A stretch of DNA of 32,684 bases from an uncultured Clostridia bacterium (GCA_947303185.1 CAMYXF010000017.1:1-32684); one strand, 5' to 3'. Shown: positions 23,662 to 32,450, numbered from the stretch's first letter. The notes: a model not told the origin generated them from the letters alone. Numbers and translations: made by a program.

Positions 23662-25917
23662 ATGCAGATCAATCCGATTATTTTGCCCAGCTGGCTTTCA
23701 AGCAAGTGCGTATTCCAGCAGGGTGTAGAACTTAAGATCGAGGGTGTTGCCGCACCCAGTGCTACAGTTACTCTCGAAATAGTCAAAGACCCGACGGACG
23801 GCAGAAAGGTCAGTAAACTCGATACCGATTACGGTGTCATCTTAAGCCGTGAGACCACTACGTCATCAAAGGGTAAGTTCAGTTTTACGATCCCGCCTTA
23901 TAAGGCTTCCAGCGACTCTTATACATTTTCGTTTAAGTGCCTTACCGACCAGACCACTCTGACCGACTTGCGATGCGGTGACGTCTGGGTCTTCCTGGGA
24001 TCTGATTTCCTGTCGATCCCCATGAAGGAAGCAAATGCCACAAAGGCTCCTTTAAAGCGCAAGGTAATGAATTACCTGAGATTCTTCTCTCCCGTAAGAT
24101 CAGGTCTCGAAAAGGGAGAGGAAGTATATCCTGCAGAAGAAAAGACACACTACAAGGAAGCTGAGTGGATCAAGGTTACTGAGACTGCAAAGCTTTCTGA
24201 GGTTTCTTCTTCCGCTTTTGCTTTCGCATACAGATTGAGTGACCAGATCTCTTATCCTGTAGGTGTAGTAGATCTCTCATATAACGATTCGACCATCCTT
24301 AACTGGATCGCTCCTTTTGCCATGGACAGGGTTGAAGCGTTAAGGGACGTAGTAGAGCAGATGGGCCTTTATCTCGACGAGGAAGGCTATAAGAAGCTTC
24401 TTGCGATCGACGAGAAAAAGAAGAAGGCCGTTGAGCTTAAGGAAGAGTACAAAGAGACGATCGAGTCCGGCGACATCGATATCTCGATGCAGGATGAGAT
24501 CAAGAGACTGGAAGGTCAGGATCCTGACGACATCAAGCCTCTCGATATCGATTTCCCTACGTCCGGAGACAGCTCTCTTAATGAGACAAAGGGCCATAAG
24601 GAGAATATCTCTTTCTCATCTGCAAGCCAGCTCGATTTCGGCATGGTACCCGAGAAGAAGGATGACGGCAAGCTCACCAAGGAAGATGAGAAGAAGTTCA
24701 TCAAGCAGAAGTTCAGAATGTCAATTCTTTACAGGACTAAGCTTGCTCCTTTGAAGAATCTTGCAGTAAGAGGATTCTGCTTCTCACCTGACAAGGGAGA
24801 ACTCCTTTTCGAAAGATACGATCTTTTCCTCATGGGACTTCTTACGACTCTTGCAGAAGTATTTGAGCCTAAGGAAGTTTTCGATGAGACGGTCATGCCT
24901 TCGATCCTTTTCGTAACTATGCATCCTGATGACGTTGACTTCGAAAATCCATACAGCGTTCTCGAATTCAACGAGAATTTCACTGCATTTACAAAGCTTC
25001 TTTCGATGCCTTCTGGAATCGTAAGTATGCACGACATGCTCCTGCCTGATAAGACGATAAGCTTTATTCTCGGCATGAGACTTGCAACGATCGCTTTGGG
25101 AACACACTTCTCACCTAAGATGAGTAAGTCTTCACCTGAGCCGAACGATATCGAGATCGCAGGCAACAAGAGAATCATCAAGTTCAGCAACCTGGGTTCC
25201 GGACTTAATTACAATGATGCATCAGGCGAGATTACGGGATTTGCCGTAGCTGGCGAGGACCGTATCTTCTATCCGGCTCACGCCAAGAGCCTTTACGGAA
25301 TGTGCGTAATGGTATGGAGAGACGACGTTGAAGAACCTCAGTCCATCACATACGGATTCACGCCTTTCCCGCACGATGCGACACTTAAGAACGGCGAAGA
25401 TCTCCCGATCCTTCCTTTCAGATTCGACAGGGATCCGGCTTACTTCGCACCTGACTTGAGCTTCACACGCTGCGACTGTCTTGAGTTTGTTGGTAAGAGA
25501 ACACCCGATTCAGACTTTGAGACACTTGAGATCTACAGAACATTCAAGGGCAAGGGAATCATTTCCCAGGATAATATCCACAAGCTTACGGGCAGCGCTT
25601 CTTTGAGGATCCGTTATGAGACAGACAAGTCCCTTTACGGATTTGAACCCTGTCTTGAGTACGCTTCACTTTTCGCGCCCATTGAGATCTGGGGAAGATC
25701 AAGGATCCAGCTGTCGGTATTTAATCCCGACCAGAAGAAGAAAAAGCTTATCGTCGAAGACTTCGGCGAGGCCGAGATCAAGCAGCAGCTTACATGGCAG
25801 ACGATCACGCTTGAGTATTCAGAAGACGGTCCGATCAAGCTCGACAAGCTGAGGATCTTTATCGAAGACAAAGAACGCAACGGCGAGATCTATATCGACT
25901 CGATCAATTTTATCTAA
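23662..25917 (+). CDS. Cytoplasmic SASA/sialate O-acetylesterase-like protein lacking catalytic motifs
   Basis: 751 residues, no signal peptide. Residues 1-105 resemble the beta-sandwich that opens sialate O-acetylesterases (LSSKCVFQQGVELKIEGVA, then strands ending at CGDVW). The homology then continues through CGDVWVFLGSDFLSIPM (family: GEVWLCSGQSNMEMP), YPVGVVDLSYNDSTILNW (family: YPVGLI.SSWGGT..EAW), LAPLKNLAVRGFCFSPDKGE (family: IAPL.PFAIKGVIWYQGE) and DMLLPDKTISFILGMRLA (family: DIHPKNKQEVGRRLA). The nucleophile Ser of GQSN is replaced by Asp115 and the His of DIHP by Leu460, so hydrolysis looks lost. A charged insertion covers about 245-345. The last 150 residues look like a carbohydrate-binding-type beta-sandwich. 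Binding or sensing of a glycan is my inference. Confidence 0.65.
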   Translation: MQINPIILPSWLSSKCVFQQGVELKIEGVAAPSATVTLEIVKDPTDGRKVSKLDTDYGVILSRETTTSSKGKFSFTIPPYKASSDSYTFSFKCLTDQTTLTDLRCGDVWVFLGSDFLSIPMKEANATKAPLKRKVMNYLRFFSPVRSGLEKGEEVYPAEEKTHYKEAEWIKVTETAKLSEVSSSAFAFAYRLSDQISYPVGVVDLSYNDSTILNWIAPFAMDRVEALRDVVEQMGLYLDEEGYKKLLAIDEKKKKAVELKEEYKETIESGDIDISMQDEIKRLEGQDPDDIKPLDIDFPTSGDSSLNETKGHKENISFSSASQLDFGMVPEKKDDGKLTKEDEKKFIKQKFRMSILYRTKLAPLKNLAVRGFCFSPDKGELLFERYDLFLMGLLTTLAEVFEPKEVFDETVMPSILFVTMHPDDVDFENPYSVLEFNENFTAFTKLLSMPSGIVSMHDMLLPDKTISFILGMRLATIALGTHFSPKMSKSSPEPNDIEIAGNKRIIKFSNLGSGLNYNDASGEITGFAVAGEDRIFYPAHAKSLYGMCVMVWRDDVEEPQSITYGFTPFPHDATLKNGEDLPILPFRFDRDPAYFAPDLSFTRCDCLEFVGKRTPDSDFETLEIYRTFKGKGIISQDNIHKLTGSASLRIRYETDKSLYGFEPCLEYASLFAPIEIWGRSRIQLSVFNPDQKKKKLIVEDFGEAEIKQQLTWQTITLEYSEDGPIKLDKLRIFIEDKERNGEIYIDSINFI

Positions 25918-25931
25918 GAGAGGGCTAACTT

Positions 25932-26927
25932 ATGAGCAACAAGCTTCTTTCTGCAATCGAAGATGACGTTTTCTTATCCGAAGGCTCAGTGCCGATAGTC
26001 ATTGAAGGCTTAGAGCATTCTTACGATACGAAGGATTCACTTCCTGATGAGAGCATGCATAATTCGCATGAGCTTTTGTATTTGAGAGAAGGCAAGATCG
26101 ATCTTATCATCGGCAGCGAGACGGTTACGCTTACAAAAGGTTCCGTCGTCGTAATCAGACCTCTGGTAAGACATAAGCTGGTTATCAGGAGCAGCAAGGC
26201 CGACATGCTCAATCTCTATTTCGGTTTTGTTCATGACACGTCCGATCTTGAGGCAACAAAGGAATCGAGAAAGACGAATAAGGCCATTCATACGAAGAGC
26301 AACAATGCAGGCCCGAGCGTATCTATCCCGGGTTCTCTTGCGAAGATCTCTTTGGAGAGTTTCCTTAAGTTCGCAGATCTCGGTGTAACCGAAGACAACG
26401 ACATAACGAGACAGCCATTCTTCGTTATCAAGGGTAACGAGAAAAAGGAGATCAACCAGCTTTCAGAGCGCATCGTTCTCGAAGAAGCAGAGAACCGTTA
26501 TGCAAAGGATCTCATGGTCCATACGCTCATGGTAGAGCTCATGATTATCCTCTCAAGAGCCATCAGAGGCGAATGGGAAGAGAGCCTCCGCGTTAAGAAC
26601 GGAAAGGCTAAAGAACTCGTTGCGATTGCAAAACAGTATATGGACGAGAATTTCGACCAGGGAATCACGGTTTCCGAAGCTGCTTCTTACGTATTCTTGA
26701 GCCAGGGTTATTTCACCCGTGCTTTCAGGGATGATACCGGAATAAGCCCGATGAACTATCTCATGAAGAAGAGGATCGAGAAGGCCTGCAAACTTCTTCA
26801 GAACAACGAGATAAAGGTGTCTGCTATTTCTCTGCAGTCAGGTTTCTCATCACCTCAGAGATTCAATGTCGCATTCAGAAAACAGATGGGCATGACACCC
26901 ATGGAATACAGAAAGAAATACCTTTGA
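25932..26927 (+). CDS. AraC-family transcriptional regulator with cupin sensor
   Basis: 331 residues. The N-terminal part (about 40-95) is a cupin: HNSHELLYLREGKIDLIIG and LTKGSVVVIRPLVRHKL. A helical middle follows. The C-terminal double helix-turn-helix (about 228-331) has ITVSEAASYVFLSQGYFTRA, FRDDTGISPMNYLMKKRIE and the closing QSGFSSPQRFNVAFRKQMGMTPMEYRKKY. It begins 14 bp after the pseudo-esterase and ends 19 bp before folE, so it looks co-transcribed with both. Members usually activate sugar-related genes in response to a ligand bound by the cupin. Confidence 0.92.
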   Translation: MSNKLLSAIEDDVFLSEGSVPIVIEGLEHSYDTKDSLPDESMHNSHELLYLREGKIDLIIGSETVTLTKGSVVVIRPLVRHKLVIRSSKADMLNLYFGFVHDTSDLEATKESRKTNKAIHTKSNNAGPSVSIPGSLAKISLESFLKFADLGVTEDNDITRQPFFVIKGNEKKEINQLSERIVLEEAENRYAKDLMVHTLMVELMIILSRAIRGEWEESLRVKNGKAKELVAIAKQYMDENFDQGITVSEAASYVFLSQGYFTRAFRDDTGISPMNYLMKKRIEKACKLLQNNEIKVSAISLQSGFSSPQRFNVAFRKQMGMTPMEYRKKYL

Positions 26928-26946
26928 GAAGGGGATGAAAAGTTAA

Positions 26947-27567
26947 ATGTACGATTACGCTAATGACAACTCAATACCGGAGGAGAGCCGCCAGAACATG
27001 GATCTTCCCAAGATCGAGCATGCGGTAAGGGAGATCCTTGAGGCAATAGGCGAAGATCCTGACAGAGAAGGTCTTCAGGAGACACCCCAGAGAGTTGCAA
27101 GAATGTATGCAGAAGTCTTTGCAGGACTTCACAGAGATATCAGCAAGGACATCAAGACTTTCCACGGCGAAGGCAATGACGAGATGATCCTCATTGGCGA
27201 CATTCCGTTCTATTCGATGTGCGAGCATCACCTTCTTCCTTTCCACGGAAAAGCGCATGTCGTATACATCCCGAAGGATGGAAAGATCTTTGGCCTTTCA
27301 AAGGTTGCAAGGATCGTAGATACGCTTTCAAGAAAGCCTCAGCTTCAGGAGAAGCTCACTTCAGAGATCGCAGATGCCATCGAGAAGGCAGTTGATGCAA
27401 GATCAGTATGCGTCGTTCTTGAAGCAGAGCACCTCTGCATGACGATGAGAGGCATCAGAAAGCCCGGTTCAAAGACTGTTACGTCTGCAATGCGCGGCGG
27501 ATGCAGATCTGATATCAGAACCAGAAACGAAGCGCTCGCACTGATCAACAGACAGCGTTCCGTATAA
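26947..27567 (+). CDS. folE: GTP cyclohydrolase I
   Basis: First enzyme of folate synthesis: GTP to 7,8-dihydroneopterin triphosphate. 206 residues. The zinc site is visible as C92-E-H-H95 within [16 protein letters not shown] and C164 in [12 protein letters not shown]. Other signatures are [39 protein letters not shown] and [11 protein letters not shown]. It opens a folE-folP-folBK block. The start follows a GAGAAGGGGATG purine run at some distance; no better start is seen. Confidence 0.97.
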   Translation: MYDYANDNSIPEESRQNMDLPKIEHAVREILEAIGEDPDREGLQETPQRVARMYAEVFAGLHRDISKDIKTFHGEGNDEMILIGDIPFYSMCEHHLLPFHGKAHVVYIPKDGKIFGLSKVARIVDTLSRKPQLQEKLTSEIADAIEKAVDARSVCVVLEAEHLCMTMRGIRKPGSKTVTSAMRGGCRSDIRTRNEALALINRQRSV

Positions 27568-27582
27568 AGGAGATAATGGGAA

Positions 27583-28464
27583 ATGAACGCAGCAACTGAC
27601 GGAAGATTTTGCGGAATTTACAAGTGCGGTAACCGCCAGCTTGAGATAGGCAAGAAGACGCTCATCATGGGCATTCTTAACCTTACGCCTGATTCTTTTT
27701 CAGACGGCGGAAGATACACCGATGTAGATGCCGCAGTAGACAGATGTTCTCTCATGATCCGTGAGGGTGCCGACTGCATTGATCTCGGTGCTGAAGCAAC
27801 GGGTCCCAAGTCTGTTCCGATCTCTGTTGAGGAAGAACTCGAGAGACTCATTCCTGCATTGGAAGCGATCAGAAGCAGATTCGACATTCCGCTTTCAGTT
27901 GATACTTTTAAGTCAGAGACAGCAAGTGCAGCAATCACTGCAGGCTGCGACATCATCAACGACATCACAGGTTTCATGGGTGATCCTGAGATGGCTAAGG
28001 TCGTTGCAGATAACGGCGTAGGTGCCATCCTGATGTTCAACAAGAGAACAAACGGTGATAACCCGATTGCATATGAGCCGATCAGCAGACGTGCCGTAAG
28101 AGAGCTTACGGAGAGCGTTGAGATCGCCAAGAAAGCAGGCATTCCGGATAACATGATCATGACTGATCCCGGCATCGGCTTCGGTACCAACAGGGCAGAA
28201 GATGCCGAGCTTACGGCAGCTACACTTTCCATGGGACTTCAGGGCAAATACCCTATTCTTTATGCCGCTTCAAGAAAACGCTATGCAAGAGTTTTCGCAG
28301 GCGGCGACCAGGCAACTGAAATGATGCTTGATAACGCAACTGCAGGTCTTTCCATGACTGCCGCATCACTCGGCGCAGCAATGGTAAGAGTCCACAACGT
28401 TGCCGCTTCAAGGCAGATACTTGATGTGTTCGACACGTCATTCTATGCGTTTGCAAACCTCTAA
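27583..28464 (+). CDS. folP: Dihydropteroate synthase
   Basis: Joins p-aminobenzoate to the pterin pyrophosphate; the target of sulfonamides. 293 residues. Signature 1 is MGILNLTPDSFSDGGRY; next come GADCIDLGAEATGP (the family usually has GGESTRPG here), LSVDTFKSE and IINDITGF, then DPGIGFG and the ending ASLGAAMVRVHNV. GGAG at 27570-27573 supports the start. Fifteen bp after folE, 23 bp before folBK. The EATGP variant in the pterin/PABA loop is seen in other Clostridia and is not by itself evidence of resistance. Confidence 0.96.
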   Translation: MNAATDGRFCGIYKCGNRQLEIGKKTLIMGILNLTPDSFSDGGRYTDVDAAVDRCSLMIREGADCIDLGAEATGPKSVPISVEEELERLIPALEAIRSRFDIPLSVDTFKSETASAAITAGCDIINDITGFMGDPEMAKVVADNGVGAILMFNKRTNGDNPIAYEPISRRAVRELTESVEIAKKAGIPDNMIMTDPGIGFGTNRAEDAELTAATLSMGLQGKYPILYAASRKRYARVFAGGDQATEMMLDNATAGLSMTAASLGAAMVRVHNVAASRQILDVFDTSFYAFANL

Positions 28465-28487
28465 AGTTTTCGAAAGGATAATGGGAA

Positions 28488-29297
28488 TTGGATAAGATCA
28501 CGCTCTCGAAAATGGAATTTGAAGGACATACCGGCTGTCTTGATTTCGAAAAGGTCGACGGCCAGAAGTTCATCGTATCTTTGGACATTTTCCTGGACAG
28601 GATAAAGGGCTGCTACTCAGACGAGCTTGCCGATACCGTGGATTACGCGATGATCTACGAAGAGGTCAAGAAGATCGTAACTGAAGACAAGGGCAATCTC
28701 ATCGAGTGCCTTGCGCAGAAGGTCGCAGACGGCGTTCTTAAAACAGACGGCAGGATCCTGAAAGTTATCGTAAACATTTCCAAGCCGGAGGCACCTGTAA
28801 AGGGTATTTTCGAGACCATGGCAGTCACGATCGAGAGACGCCGCAAGGAATTCGTCGTACTCTCTTTGGGCAGCAATCTCGGTGACAGGGAAGCCAATAT
28901 TCTCGCTGCAGAACAGGCATTAAAGGAATTAAGCGGCACGGAAGACTTCAGATATGCTTCTATCTATGAGACGGAGCCCGTCGGACTTGAAGACCAGCCG
29001 TATTTCCTTAACACATGCGTTGGTTTTTATACGGACATTGATCCGTTTGAACTTTTGGACAAGATTCACGTCATTGAGAACGACCTTATGAGAAAGAGGG
29101 AAGTTCACTGGGGACCCAGGACGATCGATATAGACATCATATTCTACGGAGATGAAGTGATAATGAAGCCTGAACTTACCGTTCCTCATCCGAGGTGGTA
29201 TCTGAGGTCATTTGTCACGGTGCCGCTCCGTGATATCAAAGATGTGGACATCGAACACCCTGATGACAAGGAAGTGTCCCTATATCGGAAGCGCTGA
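28488..29297 (+). CDS. folB-folK: FolB-FolK fusion: dihydroneopterin aldolase / HPPK
   Basis: 269 residues, two consecutive folate enzymes in one chain. Residues 1 to about 118 are FolB (MDKITLSKMEFEGHTGCLDF; conserved Lys in SKPEAPV). From about 120 on it is FolK: LSLGSNLGDREANI, YETEPVGLEDQPYFLN, the signature WGPRTIDIDIIFYG and PHPRWYLRSFVTVPL. The start is TTG at 28488, with AAGGA about 11 nt upstream. It is chosen because the family begins MDKI and the next in-frame ATG, at 28512, would remove the first strand. The usual FolB GYHG turn reads GHTG. Confidence 0.94.
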   Translation: MDKITLSKMEFEGHTGCLDFEKVDGQKFIVSLDIFLDRIKGCYSDELADTVDYAMIYEEVKKIVTEDKGNLIECLAQKVADGVLKTDGRILKVIVNISKPEAPVKGIFETMAVTIERRRKEFVVLSLGSNLGDREANILAAEQALKELSGTEDFRYASIYETEPVGLEDQPYFLNTCVGFYTDIDPFELLDKIHVIENDLMRKREVHWGPRTIDIDIIFYGDEVIMKPELTVPHPRWYLRSFVTVPLRDIKDVDIEHPDDKEVSLYRKR

Positions 29298-29329
29298 TAA
29301 TTGAGTTATCAGTAGGCAAAGTTTATAAT
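29296..29329 (+). promoter_or_regulatory. Promoter of the basic protein-tmk-holB-ricT operon
   Basis: TTGAGT (29301-29306), 17-bp spacer, TATAAT (29324-29329). A dyad GATAA-TTGAG-TTATC (29296-29310) is centred on the -35 and starts inside the folBK stop region, so a repressor could compete with polymerase here. Confidence 0.75.
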
Positions 29330-29362
29330 TAGGCACGTTATTTAAGAAAGTTGGAGGATTTT

Positions 29363-29857
29363 ATGTCAGAAAACAATTCGGGCGCAGGCAACAACGAACA
29401 GAACAGGGATAATAAGCGCCAGAGATTCGATCCGGCAAAGCAGGAGGGCGGCAGATCCAGATCCCGCAACCAGAATCACAGAAGAAGAAATAACGGTCCC
29501 AGACAGGGCGGAAACGATAATAAGAAGCGTGATAACGCTGAGTTCCAGGCTGAAGGAAAGGTACAGAACCAGAATCAGAACGGTCAGAACCAGGGCCGTA
29601 ATTCCGACAGACAGAATAACAACCGCAATAAGAACAACAAGTTCAAGCGCGAACAGAACCAGGGCGGAGAGAAGAAGCAGTACGACTCTCAGAATTCCAA
29701 GCCGAAGAATAAGCGCCCCAGCAGAGAGTTCGGTGATGAAGTCGCAAAGAACGTCAAGAAGGTTGAGACCATCGACGATATCAGAAGCGATAACGCCAGA
29801 ATAACCAAGGAAATATATCTTGAGATCGCATCTCTCAAGAATATCAATCTCAACTGA
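29363..29857 (+). CDS. Disordered Arg/Asn/Gln-rich basic protein of unknown function
   Basis: 164 residues from the ATG at 29363, which follows GGAGG at 29353-29357; a TTG at 29351 upstream is not a good start because the binding site would lie within the gene. Residues 1 to about 118 are low-complexity and rich in Arg, Lys, Asn, Gln and Gly (blocks such as RNQNHRRRNN and QNQNQNGQNQ). The last 45 residues (REFGDEVAKNVKKVETIDDI and on) look helical and less repetitive. Composition suggests RNA or DNA binding and perhaps condensate formation; this is inference. Its stop is 2 bp before tmk, in a replication/nucleotide operon. Confidence 0.8.
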   Translation: MSENNSGAGNNEQNRDNKRQRFDPAKQEGGRSRSRNQNHRRRNNGPRQGGNDNKKRDNAEFQAEGKVQNQNQNGQNQGRNSDRQNNNRNKNNKFKREQNQGGEKKQYDSQNSKPKNKRPSREFGDEVAKNVKKVETIDDIRSDNARITKEIYLEIASLKNINLN

Positions 29858-29859
29858 TC

Positions 29860-30480
29860 ATGAAGGGTATATTCATTACTTTCGAAGGCATTGACGGGTG
29901 CGGTAAGAGCACGCAGTGCGAACTCCTTAAGGATTATCTTAAGGACAATAACAAGGACTTCATTTTTGTCAGAGAACCGGGCGGCACGGTCATCGGCGAG
30001 CGTATAAGAGAGATCCTTCTCGACAAGAAGAATACGCAGATGAATTCAAGAACTGAATTACTCTTATTTGAGGCTGCAAGAGCGCAGATCACGGAAGAGG
30101 TAATCAAGCCCGCGTTGGAAGAAGGAAAGATCGTCCTCTGTGACAGATTCTTTGATTCTTCATCTGCATATCAGGGCATGGCCAGAAACATGGGCATGGA
30201 CTTTGTCGCAGGCCTCAATATGGCTGCCACGGGCGGACTTAAGCCTGACGTAACTTTCTTCTTTGATATTACAGTCGAAGAAGCGCTTGCAAGAAGAGGC
30301 AAAAGAGGCGAAGCTTCCGACAGAATAGAGCTTGCAGGAATCAAGTTCCAGGAAGATGTCAGAAAAGGATATCTTGAACTGGCTAAAGAATCCGACGGAC
30401 GTATCGTAACTGTCGATGCGTCTCGCGGAGTAGAAGAGATTTTCGAAGACATAAAGGAAACGTTGAAAGGTAAGATCTGA
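29860..30480 (+). CDS. tmk: Thymidylate kinase
   Basis: Phosphorylates dTMP to dTDP for DNA synthesis. 206 residues. P-loop FEGIDGCGKSTQ, DR(E)-type substrate motif VREPGGTVIGERIRE, and CDRFFDSSSAYQG. The lid region has ARRGKRGEASDRIE. The start lies 2 bp after the preceding stop, and the stop overlaps the holB start by one base, so translation is coupled. Confidence 0.97.
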   Translation: MKGIFITFEGIDGCGKSTQCELLKDYLKDNNKDFIFVREPGGTVIGERIREILLDKKNTQMNSRTELLLFEAARAQITEEVIKPALEEGKIVLCDRFFDSSSAYQGMARNMGMDFVAGLNMAATGGLKPDVTFFFDITVEEALARRGKRGEASDRIELAGIKFQEDVRKGYLELAKESDGRIVTVDASRGVEEIFEDIKETLKGKI

Positions 30481-31490
30481 TGGCTTTTTCCAACATCATG
30501 GGACAGAAGCAGATAAAGCTCAGACTCGCTGCAGAAGCGCAGAGACGCGGCAGCGGTGCTTATATGCTCTCAGGTCCTGAAGGAATGGGAAAAAGACTCA
30601 TCGCTGAAGAGTTTGCAAAGGCTCTGATGTGCAGTGATGCAGGTCCTAACGGTGCGTGCGGAGTATGCCCGAACTGCAAGTACTTCGATAACTTCACGAC
30701 ACCCGACGTTACCAGGGTTTACGAACCTACAGATACAAAGATGGTAAAGGTCGATTTTATCAAGGACAGTGTCGTTGCCGAATCGTACCTCAAGCCCCAG
30801 TTCGCAAGAACAAAGACATTCATAATAGACTTCGATTATCTGGGCGTGGAGAGCCAGAACGCTCTTCTTAAGTCTTTGGAAGAGCCCAGAAAAGACGTAG
30901 TATTCATACTCACAAGTTCCAACACTGATACGGTACTTGATACGGTAATGTCCAGAGTTACCGAGATCAAGCTCGATCCCTACAGTGATGAGGAATTGGA
31001 GCAGATCGTAAAGGCCAATTGTCCCGACCTTGAAGATTCAAAGGTAAAAGCAGCGGTCTATAACAGCGGAAGGATTCCCGGAAAGGCCATTAGCCTTGCC
31101 AGAGAAGATTCCGGCGTAAGCATAAGACACGAGATAAACAGCATCATGATCGCGATGCCTACGAGCACATATATCGATGTGTTAGAGGACTTCTGCGAAG
31201 TGCTGACGGGATTCAAGGACGATGCGAAGATAATCGCTTCTTCGATCCTTATGTTCCTTGATGACGCGGCAAGACTTATCAACTATCCCGACTGCCGCAA
31301 GATAAATAACGAGACAGACAGAGAGGCAATCGAGAATTTCGTTGCCGCAAATAAACATATAACGACACTTAAACTGGGAAGATGCAGTGAAGCGGTAAGT
31401 ACTTTCATGAAGGCTTTGGACGTCAATTCCAACTTTGATTCCTCAGCTTCCGCCATGCTTCTTCGCATACATGAGGAGCTTAAGAAATGA
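30480..31490 (+). CDS. holB: DNA polymerase III subunit delta'
   Basis: Clamp-loader subunit. 336 residues. The P-loop region is LSGPEGMGKRLIAEEFAKAL, followed by the zinc-binding Cys cluster CSDAGPNGACGVCPNC. Then FIIDFDYLGVESQNALLKSL and EEPRKDVVFILTSS lead to a degenerate sensor motif MSRVTEI, where the family often has SRC. The C-terminal helical collar follows. It overlaps tmk by 1 bp and ricT by 4 bp. In Bacillus subtilis the same order tmk-holB-ricT has yaaQ and yaaR in between; they are absent here. Confidence 0.93.
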   Translation: MAFSNIMGQKQIKLRLAAEAQRRGSGAYMLSGPEGMGKRLIAEEFAKALMCSDAGPNGACGVCPNCKYFDNFTTPDVTRVYEPTDTKMVKVDFIKDSVVAESYLKPQFARTKTFIIDFDYLGVESQNALLKSLEEPRKDVVFILTSSNTDTVLDTVMSRVTEIKLDPYSDEELEQIVKANCPDLEDSKVKAAVYNSGRIPGKAISLAREDSGVSIRHEINSIMIAMPTSTYIDVLEDFCEVLTGFKDDAKIIASSILMFLDDAARLINYPDCRKINNETDREAIENFVAANKHITTLKLGRCSEAVSTFMKALDVNSNFDSSASAMLLRIHEELKK

Positions 31491-32374
31491 AGATCGTAAA
31501 TTTAAGAACAAGAGATGCCGGCGTCACGCTGAGATACCGCTGTGACGGCTTATCGCTCGCTTTGGGTGATGCGGTAATGATCGACACCGAGAATTGCGAA
31601 GAGATCGCATTCGTCGCCCAGGAGCCTTACGTTGAGGATTCCAAAGAAGATATTCCTTCCGTTAAGCGTATGGCAAGTGACAAGGAACTCGAAAAGTACT
31701 ACGACATCTGCGCTAAAGAGAAGGATGCATTCTTCAAGTGCAAAGAGTTAATCGCCGCACGCAATATCGAGATGAATCTTGTTGACTGCGAATATACATT
31801 CGACTTAAGAAAGCTGACTTTCTACTTCACCGCTGACGGAAGAGTAGACTTCAGAGAACTCGTTAAGGACCTCGCATACACATTCCGCACCAGGATCGAG
31901 TTAAGACAGATCGGTTCCAGAGACCAGGCAAAGCTTGTCGGAGGAATCGGTATGTGCGGCAGAGAGCTTTGCTGCTGCAGCTTCCTCAATAAGTTTGCTC
32001 CCGTAAACTTAAAGCTTGCAAGATCTCAGGGCTTATCCCTCAATCCCGGCAAGCTCAACGGAGCATGCGGAAGACTTATGTGCTGCCTTCAGTTCGAGAA
32101 GGAAGCTTATGACGATGCTCACAGAAGACTTCCCGAACCCGGTTCACGTGTAAGAACACCTAACGGCATGGGTCAGGTTACGGATGTTAACTACATTGAA
32201 GAGACATTGAGCGTAAAGTTCGTATCTGAGAGCGAGACGGAAATCGAGAAGTTTTCATGGGCTGATCTTGAAGATCTCAACAGGGACATGGCAAAGCGCA
32301 AGCCTGCCCAGGATTCAGGCTTCAAGGACTATCCCGACATGAATGGGGCTTACGACGAAGATAATAACGAATAA
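31487..32374 (+). CDS. ricT: RicT/YaaT PSP1-domain protein
   Basis: 295 residues. The PSP1 domain has the invariant Cys-rich segments GGIGMCGRELCCCSFL and LNGACGRLMCCLQFE, with FRTRIELRQIGSRDQAKLVG before them. In B. subtilis RicT (YaaT) with RicA and RicF forms an iron-sulfur complex that assists RNase Y mRNA maturation and affects sporulation and biofilm. The ATG overlaps the holB stop (ATGA). The tail is acidic. No ricA or ricF gene is in the window. Confidence 0.93.
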   Translation: MKIVNLRTRDAGVTLRYRCDGLSLALGDAVMIDTENCEEIAFVAQEPYVEDSKEDIPSVKRMASDKELEKYYDICAKEKDAFFKCKELIAARNIEMNLVDCEYTFDLRKLTFYFTADGRVDFRELVKDLAYTFRTRIELRQIGSRDQAKLVGGIGMCGRELCCCSFLNKFAPVNLKLARSQGLSLNPGKLNGACGRLMCCLQFEKEAYDDAHRRLPEPGSRVRTPNGMGQVTDVNYIEETLSVKFVSESETEIEKFSWADLEDLNRDMAKRKPAQDSGFKDYPDMNGAYDEDNNE

Positions 32375-32416
32375 GGCATTAAAGACCGGAAAAGTTGCAA
32401 AACATATGCGGTTTAT

Positions 32417-32432
32417 ACCGACATAAGTCGGT
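32417..32432 (+). terminator. Possible weak terminator after ricT
   Basis: ACCGAC-ATAA-GTCGGT, a 6-bp perfect stem. A short T stretch follows only after AACCCA, so efficiency is doubtful. Confidence 0.35.
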
Positions 32433-32450
32433 AACCCATTTTACTACTTG

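Noticed and set aside
27618..28232. 204-codon open frame antisense to folP
   Set aside because: Low-complexity Ser/Leu-rich shadow of a strongly conserved gene on the other strand.
27583..28464. Sulfonamide-resistant dihydropteroate synthase
   Set aside because: The loop variant EATGP alone does not show resistance, and the gene lies in a native folate operon.
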